From: Ruminococcus sp. | GTDB taxonomy: Bacteria > Bacillota > Clostridia > Oscillospirales > Ruminococcaceae | Length of the DNA: 12,563 nucleotides | Assembly: GCA_019417865.1 (NCBI GenBank) | Contig: DYCW01000272.1 | Location: 1 to 12,563 of the forward strand | Reading direction: 5' to 3' | Part shown: positions 7,689 through 12,520 of the stretch, piece after piece | Layout: every line of letters begins with the position of its first letter | Numbering within the stretch: position 1 is the stretch's first letter | Position numbers and translations under genes: made by a program | The notes under the pieces: model-generated | The model's database searches: none | What the model was told of the DNA's origin: nothing | What the model saw: only the letters and a program-made list of their open reading frames with translations

Positions 7689-8192
7689 ATGAAGCTGGAA
7701 AGAGAACATTGGGAAACACTGTTTCATACGATACAAAAGCGTCTGCCGGCATCCCAGCAGCAGACGCTAGGAGCCATTCGATTTGCCATTCCGGTGGAAT
7801 GGGAACAGCAGCCGCAGTCGGACAGTCTGCTGTATTGTCTGCTGCCGAACGGAACCAGTTCCGTCAGCGTGCAGTGTGTGGTGCCGGAATCGACCGATTA
7901 CACGGATATGGATACACTGGAGGTTCTGTATGCCTTTGCAGACGGCATGAAGCAGGAACTGCATACCTATGGACTGACGGAGCAAGCAGAATATACCGGC
8001 ACGTTGGGGGAGAGGACACCTGCCTATGGGATTCGGTATACTGTCACGGTAAATGGAACAGAGATGCCAAGCTGTACTATCCTATTTATGGTGGAGCATC
8101 GCATTTACTGTATTAGTTTTTCTGCTCAGACGGAAACAGATTTGTTTCCCTATGGCGTTGCCTTTCTGGAACAGCTGCATTTTGCAGAGTGA
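7689..8192 (+). CDS. Uncharacterised 167-residue protein
   Basis: I do not recognise this gene with confidence. ATG 7689 follows AGAAAGGA (7676-7683) by five bases, and the gene begins 39 bases after the GH59 stop, so it is likely co-transcribed. There is no signal peptide or membrane segment, and the product should be cytoplasmic. An N-terminal helix (about 1-22) is followed by alternating strands: IRFAIPVEWEQQ, SLLYCLLP and SVSVQCVVP. After a helical stretch near 75-93 come more strands, AYGIRYTVTVNG and IYCISFSAQTE. This pattern, with an early F-IP-W element and a late Y-ISF strand, loosely recalls the PsbP/DcrB-type fold. That is a guess from strand order and not a family assignment. Codon use looks like that of its neighbours. 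Confidence 0.7.
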   Translation: MKLEREHWETLFHTIQKRLPASQQQTLGAIRFAIPVEWEQQPQSDSLLYCLLPNGTSSVSVQCVVPESTDYTDMDTLEVLYAFADGMKQELHTYGLTEQAEYTGTLGERTPAYGIRYTVTVNGTEMPSCTILFMVEHRIYCISFSAQTETDLFPYGVAFLEQLHFAE

Positions 8193-8211
8193 AAAGGATA
8201 GGATGATAAAA

Positions 8212-8249
8212 ATGCTCCTTGTCCAATCTCTGATAGGGAGCATATATTT
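8212..8249 (+). other. Hairpin after the 167-residue gene (weak terminator or leader element)
   Basis: ATGCTCCT (8212-8219) pairs with GGGAGCAT (8236-8243) across a 16-base loop, followed by ATATTTCTTA. It could be a weak terminator for the upstream operon or a leader structure before the ruined gene at 8268. The T-run is too broken to be sure. Confidence 0.4.
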
Positions 8250-8267
8250 CTTAATAGGAGAGATACG

Positions 8268-8381
8268 ATGAAAAAATGATATGATGAAGAATATGCGGTT
8301 ACGATTACGGTGACAGGCTTTCTTCACAGGGACCATACAGAGCGATATTGTCGCAAAGGAAAATTTTTTGATTTAGATTAG
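8268..8381 (+). pseudogene. Remnant of a small gene (TIGR04076-like N-terminus) with in-frame TGA
   Basis: A good ribosome site, AGGAG (8256-8260), lies seven bases before ATG 8268. The frame reads MKK, then TGA at codon 4, then YDEEYAVTITVTGFLHRDHT and ERYCRKGKFFDLD before TAG 8379-8381. Reading TGA as Trp gives MKKWYDEEYAVTITVTGF, a natural-looking start. It resembles, from memory, clostridial TIGR04076-type proteins of about 110 residues. After ERYCR the frame jumps straight to a KGKFFD-like ending, so the Cys-rich middle expected for that family seems to be deleted. The locus therefore appears to carry both a nonsense change (TGG to TGA needs one base) and an internal deletion. The protein-like frame is seen; the family match is recollection and needs a search. 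Confidence 0.55.
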
Positions 8382-8398
8382 ATTTTTATTTTATCCAG

Positions 8399-8445
8399 CA
8401 ATAAGACGGCTGCATGATTGTTCTGTGCTGCCGTCTTATTGTTAG
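8399..8445. terminator. Hairpin between converging genes, probable terminator
   Basis: CAATAAGACGGC (8399-8410) and GCCGTCTTATTG (8430-8441) form a perfect 12-base-pair stem with a 19-base loop. It lies between the rightward pseudogene and the leftward DUF4177-like gene. Neither side has a long T-run, so termination strength is uncertain; it may serve both directions. Confidence 0.55.
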
Positions 8446-8474
8446 ATGTTCACGAGTAAATGAATATTGGATGA

Positions 8475-8663
8475 TTATGCTTCCTTTTCAAACACCAAGT
8501 CCAATTCAATCATTTTGCCGCTTGGTCCAAACAGGGTTGGCACAAAACCGGCATAGTGATAGCCGTCCTCAGCATATTTCTGGATGATTGCCTGATGACC
8601 GGATAGTTCCGCTGTGGTTGCTTTCTTGTTTTCCAGAACAAGATGTTCAAATTTCACGTTCAA
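8475..8663 (-). CDS. DUF4177-like small protein, TTG start
   Basis: This is a 62-residue cytoplasmic protein of unknown function. The start is TTG at 8663, eight bases downstream of AAAGGAG (leftward, 8678-8672). The longer upstream frame has no such site and would begin before the mapped promoter. The sequence runs FEHLVLENKKATTAELSGHQ, then AIIQKYAEDGYHYAGFVPT and MIELDLVFEKEA. The pattern of an opening strand, a helix ending in a G-(W/Y)-x-hydrophobic turn, and a closing strand with E-L-x-FEKE is that of DUF4177 proteins, which are commonly 50-70 residues. The usual Trp after the helix Gly is Tyr here. It is a single-gene unit with its own promoter. No partner or function can be inferred from its neighbours. 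Confidence 0.8.
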   Translation of the reverse strand: MNVKFEHLVLENKKATTAELSGHQAIIQKYAEDGYHYAGFVPTLFGPSGKMIELDLVFEKEA

Positions 8664-8708
8664 TGTAGGTGCTCCTTTCTGTATCAATTCCGATGATTCG
8701 GTAATGTT

Positions 8709-8737
8709 ATGATAGCATATCTGCCTAAAAAAGTCAA
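8709..8737 (-). promoter_or_regulatory. Promoter of the DUF4177-like gene
   Basis: Reading leftward, TTGACT (8737-8732), a 17-base spacer and TATCAT (8714-8709) form a near-consensus vegetative promoter. TG one base before the -10 gives an extended -10. Transcription would begin near 8702, about 39 bases before the TTG start codon. Confidence 0.8.
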
Positions 8738-8747
8738 TCTTCAAACA

Positions 8748-8787
8748 ATAAAAAGCTGCTTTTGCACCAGTTGTCAAAAGCAGCTTT
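8748..8787 (-). terminator. Terminator of the Cys-rich small gene
   Basis: A perfect 13-base-pair stem is formed by AAAGCTGCTTTTG (8752-8764) and CAAAAGCAGCTTT (8775-8787), with a 10-base loop. Read leftward, the stem runs into CTTTTTATTG, the U-tract of an intrinsic terminator. It separates the Cys-rich gene from the promoter of the DUF4177-like gene, whose -35 lies 15 bases further on. Confidence 0.85.
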
Positions 8788-8807
8788 ACGATGTAGGTAT
8801 GTAGACC

Positions 8808-8834
8808 CCCTGCCAGTCGGCAGGGAGCTTTTTG
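8808..8834 (+). terminator. Rightward-oriented terminator-like hairpin without an obvious gene
   Basis: CCCTGCC (8808-8814) and GGCAGGG (8819-8825) close an AGTC loop and are followed by AGCTTTTTG on the + strand. The leftward strand has no U-tract after this stem. It lies in the 3' trailer of the Cys-rich gene, so as a terminator it would act on rightward transcripts. Confidence 0.55.
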
Positions 8835-8857
8835 TCTGGCGTTTCGGTTAGGAAAAC

Positions 8858-8995
8858 TTAGCAGCCACAGCCACAGCCCGTGTTCAGGTTGTTATTGCAG
8901 CCACAGTTGCTGCCGCAGCCACCGCAGCAAACAAAGAACAGTACAATCAGAATGATGATCCACCAGCAACCGTTATTTCCTTCGCATCCACACAT
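8858..8995 (-). CDS. 45-residue Cys-rich single-pass membrane protein
   Basis: This leftward gene is too short for most ORF scans. ATG 8995 lies nine bases after AAGGAG (9010-9005). The other ATG (9002) is only two bases from that site, and its frame stops after nine codons. The product is MCGCEGNNGC, then WWIIILIVLFFV, then a Gly/Asn/Cys-rich tail ending GCGCGC. It has 11 cysteines in 45 residues, at positions 2, 4, 10, 23, 24, 27, 31, 33, 41, 43 and 45, flanking one hydrophobic helix (11-22). Similar short proteins in clostridia are often labelled chorion-class high-cysteine protein; their function is unknown. Metal binding, disulfide cross-linking or a spore-surface role are possible but unproven. 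It has its own promoter and terminator. Confidence 0.85.
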   Translation of the reverse strand: MCGCEGNNGCWWIIILIVLFFVCCGGCGSNCGCNNNLNTGCGCGC

Positions 8996-9048
8996 AATTC
9001 ATGACTCCTTTTGTAAATTAAATTTGAAACAGGCGGTTTTTTGTCTGT

Positions 9049-9076
9049 TTCATAGTACATCATATGCAAAAGTCAA
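9049..9076 (-). promoter_or_regulatory. Promoter of the Cys-rich small gene
   Basis: Read leftward, TTGACT (9076-9071), a 16-base spacer and TATGAA (9054-9049) suggest a vegetative promoter starting near 9042. The inverted repeat GAAACAG (9026-9032) and CTGTTTC (9045-9051) overlaps the -10 and start point, a usual place for a repressor site. The divergent clpC promoter must lie in the same 162-base gap, but I see only a weak -10 (TAAAAT, 9124-9129) with no convincing -35. Confidence 0.55.
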
Positions 9077-9157
9077 AAAAGGGTTCCTGCTTCGACAGAT
9101 AATGCAAACGTTTTATGGCATACTAAAATCATATGAGACAAGAAAGGAATTTTGTGT

Positions 9158-11413
9158 ATGCGATATACAGACGGGTTTACAGGAAAAGCCATTCTTGCTT
9201 TGAAAGAAGCAATCTGTGCAGCAGAAGAATTGGGACATACCTACATTGGCAGCGAACATTTGCTGCTCGGTTTGCTGGAAGAAGGAAGTAATGCGGCAGC
9301 AGCCATGCTGTCGGCACAGCGAATTACCACACAGCGGGTGCGGAATGCGTTGGTAGAACTGGTGGGAAGAGGCATTCCCGCACAGGTGCAGGAGGATTGT
9401 CTCACACCGGCACTCTGTGAAATTATGCAGCAGGCAAAAGCATTTGCAAAGGAAGAAAACCGCAGTCTTGCTGGTACAGAACATCTGTTGCGTGCGATTT
9501 TGCATACACCTTGCTGTACAGCAGTTGCGATTTTGAAAAAACTGGGCATCAGTCTGAACCAATTGGGGACAGCCTGTCGAGAGGAGACGAATTGTCACAT
9601 TCGTATGGATTACCAGCGAACAGAACGCATTTCAAAAAAAGCCCTGCCGAATTTGTTTCAGTATGGCAAATGGATGACGGATCCGGCTTTGCTGCATCGC
9701 TATGATCCTGTGATTGGGCGGGAACAGGAACTACAGCAGATGATACAGATCCTTGCACGCCGGACAAAAAATAATCCTTGCTTGGTCGGAGATGCTGGGG
9801 TTGGAAAAACAGCCATCGTAGAAGGGGTTGCACAGAAGATTTTAAGAGGAGAAGTACCGGAAGCCCTGCTCCAACAGCATATTTTTTCGTTGGATTTGCC
9901 AGCTTTGCTCTCTGGTGCAAAGTATCGGGGTGACTTTGAAGAGCGGTTCCGGAATTGTTTGCAGGAAGCGATGCAGCACGGCGGTATTATTTTGTTTATT
10001 GATGAACTGCATACCATTGTGGGTGCTGGTGCAGCAGAGGGTGCCATTGATGCCGCCAATATGTTGAAGCCACAGTTAGCCCGTGGAGAAATCAAACTGA
10101 TTGGTGCGACTACAACGGAAGAATTTCGCAAATACATCGAAAAAGACAGTGCCCTGGAACGCCGGTTTCAGCCTATCCAAGTATTAGAGCCGAGCACAGA
10201 TGCTTGCTTTTCCATTCTCTGCGGACTGCGGGAGACGTATTCCAGTTTTCATCATGTCGAGATTCCGGATGCCATCTTGCGGCAGGCAATTGCCTGTTCT
10301 GTCCGCTATTTACATGATCGTTACTTGCCGGATAAAGCAATTGATTTATTGGATGAAGCGTGTTCCCGTGCCAGAATTCGATGTGAGCACAATCATGTGC
10401 AAACGCCAGTGGTGGAGGAAACAGATTTGGCAGAAGTGGTTTCCATGCGAATTGGAATTCCTGTGAAGAAAATTACAACTGCTCAGCAACAGCGTTTGAT
10501 GACTTTGGAGCAGGAGTTAAGTCAGCAGATTATTGGACACACAGCGGCGATTCAACAGCTTTCTGCGGCTTTGGTGCGAGCCAGAACCGGTTTGCGGGAG
10601 GAAAACCGCCCGATTGGGTGCTTTTTATTTACGGGACCAACAGGCGTCGGAAAGACCGCATTGGCAAAAGCAGCAGCATTGCATCTTTTTGATGACAAAA
10701 ACAGCTTGATTCGCTTTGATATGTCAGAATATATGGAAAAGCACACGGTTTCCAAGTTGATTGGTGCACCTCCTGGATATGTAGGGTATGATGAGGGCGG
10801 AACGCTCTGTGAGCGGGTGCGAAAACGACCGTATTGTGTGATTCTATTTGATGAAATTGAGAAAGCACATCCGGATATTTGCAATATTTTGCTGCAAATT
10901 ATGGAAGATGGCGTATTGACAGATGCAAATGGTAGAAAGACGGATTTCACCAATGCGTTGTTAATTTTAACTTCCAATCTTGGCGGCGGAGAAAGCAAAC
11001 CGCCGGCTGGTTTTCTGCAAACAGAAAATGCAGTCAGTGAAACCGCATTGCAGCGATATTTTTCACCGGAATTTTTAGGACGACTGGATGCGGTGATTCC
11101 TTTTCAGAAGCTGACGCAGGGACAGCTTTGCCAAATTGCAGAAAAGCAGCTGCAAAATTTGCAAAAACGGATGGAACAGCTGCATGTACAGTTGCACTTT
11201 ACAGAGGCAGCCGTCAGACAACTTGCCGCTGCACCAGATACTGGACGATATGGTGCACGTCCCATGCGGCGGTATTTGACGGAACAGGTAGAAACACCGC
11301 TTGCACAGCGATTATTACAGCAGACAATTGCAGCTGGTGATCAGGTTTTGCTGTCAGCAAAAGAAAATATGTTTTTGCTGACCAAGGAAAATACAGCGGT
11401 GCATTCCGGTTAA
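9158..11413 (+). CDS. clpC: ClpC-type AAA+ ATPase, lacking the middle (M/UVR) domain
   Basis: This 751-residue Hsp100 unfoldase probably feeds proteins to ClpP or remodels aggregates, using ATP. ATG 9158 is nine bases after AGAAAGGA (9141-9148); TTG 9152 is too close to that site. Two Clp_N repeats cover about 1-140. AAA-1 has Walker A GDAGVGKT (211-218), Walker B ILFIDE (278-283) and an arginine-finger region ERRF (334-337). AAA-2 has Walker A GPTGVGKT (493-500), Walker B VILFDE (561-566), the finger FLGRLD (639-644) and sensor-2 GAR (699-701). Only about 20 residues separate DEACSRARIR (399-408) from ETDLAEVVS (421-429), where ClpC normally carries the coiled-coil M domain with its UVR motif. 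The loop that should contact ClpP reads PAGF (616-619) rather than the usual VGF/IGF/LGF. No CIRCE or paired CtsR site is seen upstream. Confidence 0.92.
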   Translation: MRYTDGFTGKAILALKEAICAAEELGHTYIGSEHLLLGLLEEGSNAAAAMLSAQRITTQRVRNALVELVGRGIPAQVQEDCLTPALCEIMQQAKAFAKEENRSLAGTEHLLRAILHTPCCTAVAILKKLGISLNQLGTACREETNCHIRMDYQRTERISKKALPNLFQYGKWMTDPALLHRYDPVIGREQELQQMIQILARRTKNNPCLVGDAGVGKTAIVEGVAQKILRGEVPEALLQQHIFSLDLPALLSGAKYRGDFEERFRNCLQEAMQHGGIILFIDELHTIVGAGAAEGAIDAANMLKPQLARGEIKLIGATTTEEFRKYIEKDSALERRFQPIQVLEPSTDACFSILCGLRETYSSFHHVEIPDAILRQAIACSVRYLHDRYLPDKAIDLLDEACSRARIRCEHNHVQTPVVEETDLAEVVSMRIGIPVKKITTAQQQRLMTLEQELSQQIIGHTAAIQQLSAALVRARTGLREENRPIGCFLFTGPTGVGKTALAKAAALHLFDDKNSLIRFDMSEYMEKHTVSKLIGAPPGYVGYDEGGTLCERVRKRPYCVILFDEIEKAHPDICNILLQIMEDGVLTDANGRKTDFTNALLILTSNLGGGESKPPAGFLQTENAVSETALQRYFSPEFLGRLDAVIPFQKLTQGQLCQIAEKQLQNLQKRMEQLHVQLHFTEAAVRQLAAAPDTGRYGARPMRRYLTEQVETPLAQRLLQQTIAAGDQVLLSAKENMFLLTKENTAVHSG

Positions 11414-11477
11414 AAAATAAAGGCGATTATGATGATTTCTTTCCATTCGATTGCAAAAAAATGCGAAAAAACTACCT

Positions 11478-11527
11478 GTGATAGATGTGGCATTTTGCGA
11501 TATACTACTATTGCGGCGGAAACGCCG
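11478..11527 (+). promoter_or_regulatory. Candidate sigma-G promoter and 5' hairpin of the SASP gene
   Basis: TATACTA (11501-11507) differs at one base from the sigma-G -10 CATACTA. GTGATA (11478-11483) lies 17 bases upstream and is a weak match to the -35. The same TATACT could serve the vegetative sigma. Directly at the predicted start is CGGCG-GAAA-CGCCG (11514-11527), a five-pair stem with a GNRA tetraloop. Confidence 0.45.
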
Positions 11528-11593
11528 ACAGAAATGCAGTTCTTGTTTCGGCAAGAGATGCAGATGAATTTGAATAAGAAAGGTGTTTTGAAT

Positions 11594-11773
11594 ATGAAGG
11601 GCGAATTTACGCAGAAGGGCAAAGAAGCCATGGAGCGGTTTAAGATGGAATCTGCCAACGAGGTTGGCGTCAACCTGAAGCAGGGTTACAATGGTGACCT
11701 GACTGCAAGACAGGCTGGTTCTATCGGTGGTATGATGGTCAAGAAGATGATCGATGCCTATAAGATGCAGTAA
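11594..11773 (+). CDS. Alpha/beta-type small acid-soluble spore protein (SASP)
   Basis: This 59-residue protein coats and protects DNA in dormant spores and is degraded at germination. ATG 11594 is ten bases after AGAAAGG (11577-11583). The longer upstream frame has no suitable start signal and would give an extension foreign to the family. The core matches alpha/beta SASPs: ESANEVGVNLKQGYNGDL (20-37), then TARQAGSIGGMMVKKMI (37-53). GYNGDLTARQ and GG-MVKKMI are the two conserved DNA-binding segments. The usual Gpr-protease site, Glu-Ile/Phe-Ala-Ser-Glu, reads ESANE here. The length is at the short end of the usual 60-75 residues. It stands alone between clpC and the leftward small gene. Its presence implies a sporulating organism or a recent sporulating ancestor. 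Confidence 0.92.
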   Translation: MKGEFTQKGKEAMERFKMESANEVGVNLKQGYNGDLTARQAGSIGGMMVKKMIDAYKMQ

Positions 11774-11845
11774 CCGCAGCCATTCTGATTTCTTTTTTTA
11801 ATATGGCAGTATGTTTCTTTTTTCTGCATAGCAGCGGTTTTCAAC
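11772..11845 (+). terminator. Possible SASP terminator region
   Basis: AACCGC (starting within the SASP stop codon) pairs with GCGGTT (11834-11839), extended past an A-A mismatch by two more pairs and followed by TTTTC. Inside is GCCAT/ATGGC (11779-11783, 11803-11807), with TTCTTTTTTT between its arms. The structure is imperfect, but the T-rich runs make termination here likely. Confidence 0.4.
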
Positions 11846-11900
11846 GAACAGGCTGAGAACGGATAAAGCGGCAAAAAAAGAAGATGTTGCAAAACAGCAG

Positions 11901-11945
11901 AAAAAGCCCCGTTCGATGGTACAAGATCGAACGGGGTTGCTGTTT
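11901..11945 (-). terminator. Terminator of the NrdD-tail-like gene (also works rightward)
   Basis: A perfect 11-base-pair stem, CCCCGTTCGAT (11907-11917) with ATCGAACGGGG (11926-11936), encloses an eight-base loop. Leftward it runs into CTTTTTCTG, a good U-tract; rightward into TTGCTGTTT, a weaker one. It lies 30 bases past the stop of the leftward 91-residue gene and probably also blocks read-through from the SASP side. Confidence 0.85.
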
Positions 11946-11965
11946 AAAATTCAAATAGTGGAATA

Positions 11966-12241
11966 TTACATATGTTTTACACGATCTGTCACTTCGGCAC
12001 GTTTGGCATTATTGAATCGATCCAAAGTGCCAACCAGATAGCCGGTGATGCGGCGAATGCGTTCAAAGTTTTCCGGTGCAAACTGACAGCGTAAATCCAC
12101 AAAATCACCGTCTACATGAATATCCAGCTGCTCAATTTTCCGGTTGGGATAGGTTTTTTGGCTGTGTGCGATATAGGCTTTGATTTCTTCCTCTGGAATG
12201 ACACCGCCTGTGACATGAACCTGTATATTTTCGTATACCAT
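11966..12241 (-). CDS. Stand-alone protein with an NrdD-like glycyl-radical C-terminus
   Basis: This 91-residue protein starts at ATG 12241, seven bases after GGAGG (12253-12249). A longer frame upstream would begin near the promoter itself and lacks a ribosome site. The last 30 residues, RRITGYLVGTLDRFN (63-77) and NAKRAEVTDRVKHM (78-91), match the C-terminal glycyl-radical segment of class III anaerobic ribonucleotide reductase. In E. coli NrdD that segment reads RRVCGYLGS then FNAGKQEEVKRRVKHL. The glycine equivalent to the radical-bearing one is G67. The first 60 residues are strand/helix/strand in pattern and carry a single cysteine (C52). They lack the CxxC zinc pairs that precede this segment in NrdD. 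It has its own promoter and terminator. A role as a spare radical subunit, by analogy with GrcA/YfiD and pyruvate formate-lyase, is inference; an NrdD-derived regulator or orphan is possible. Confidence 0.75.
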   Translation of the reverse strand: MVYENIQVHVTGGVIPEEEIKAYIAHSQKTYPNRKIEQLDIHVDGDFVDLRCQFAPENFERIRRITGYLVGTLDRFNNAKRAEVTDRVKHM

Positions 12242-12286
12242 TTTCAATCCTCCGTTTCTGAAGTGTGAATAGCATCTGCTTTTATT

Positions 12287-12315
12287 ATTATAATACAATT
12301 TTGAGTTTTCTGCAA
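12287..12315 (-). promoter_or_regulatory. Promoter of the NrdD-tail-like gene
   Basis: Read leftward, a perfect TATAAT (12292-12287) lies 17 bases after TTGCAG (12315-12310), a partial -35. Transcription would start near 12280, about 39 bases before the ATG. Confidence 0.7.
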
Positions 12316-12437
12316 GGGAAAACGAAAATAATTTTCATTTAATAATAATTCCTATTTGATTTACTGCTTTCCGTGTTTTTGATGTTGCATTTTGAAAGAA
12401 GAACAGGCGAAAAATTTGTTTATTTTGATTGGTTATA
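12316..12437. other. AT-rich intergenic stretch, no gene seen
   Basis: No reading frame with a ribosome site is visible here. The one notable element is GAAAAT-A-ATTTTC (12324-12336), an inverted repeat with a Fur-like 7-1-7 layout, upstream of the leftward promoter. Together with its flanking entries, this accounts for the gene-free 12242-12563. Confidence 0.6.
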
Positions 12438-12490
12438 AAAAATACAGTGCAACGCCGAAAAACACCGACATTACACTGTATTTTTAAAAT
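12438..12490. terminator. Bidirectional terminator
   Basis: AAAAATACAGTG (12438-12449) and CACTGTATTTTT (12474-12485) form a perfect 12-base-pair stem around a 24-base loop, with A-runs entering and T-runs leaving in both directions. It lies just inside the tRNA fragment and could end a leftward tRNA transcript or shield the two flanks from each other. Confidence 0.75.
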
Positions 12491-12495
12491 AAACT

Positions 12496-12520
12496 TGGCG
12501 CAGAAAGAGGGATTTGAACC
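12496..12520 (-). repeat. tRNA 3'-end fragment, probable integration (att) scar
   Basis: Read leftward this is GGTTCAAATCCC followed by TCTTTCTGCGCCA. It contains the T-loop (TTCAAAT), the 3' half of the T-stem (CCCTC), a seven-base acceptor strand, a G discriminator and an encoded CCA. The 5' half of the T-stem and everything before it are missing: bases 12521-12563 are AT-rich and unrelated. The ending resembles serine tRNAs (TTTCTCCGCCA) with one difference; this identity is uncertain. A 3' tRNA end without its body is what tRNA-targeting integrases leave at the far end of an inserted element. Confidence 0.7.

Noticed and set aside
7655..8116. A 153-codon + frame overlapping the 167-residue gene
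   Set aside because: It has no proper ribosome site and an erratic composition, while the alternative frame has AGAAAGGA, an ATG and a coherent strand pattern.
8277..8279. The in-frame TGA as selenocysteine or a Trp-recoded codon
   Set aside because: No SECIS-like hairpin stands directly after it, the residue restored by a single base change is Trp, and neighbouring genes end in TGA as a normal stop. The frame also appears to have lost its middle.
9071..9087. A CtsR heat-shock operator before clpC
   Set aside because: Only one AGTCAAA half is present. The second half, three bases later, reads GGGTTCC rather than GGTCAAA. The half-site is better explained as part of the leftward TTGACT -35.
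11429..11593. A 55-residue N-terminal extension of the SASP
   Set aside because: The extension has no ribosome site, crosses the likely promoter and leader hairpin, and does not occur in the family.
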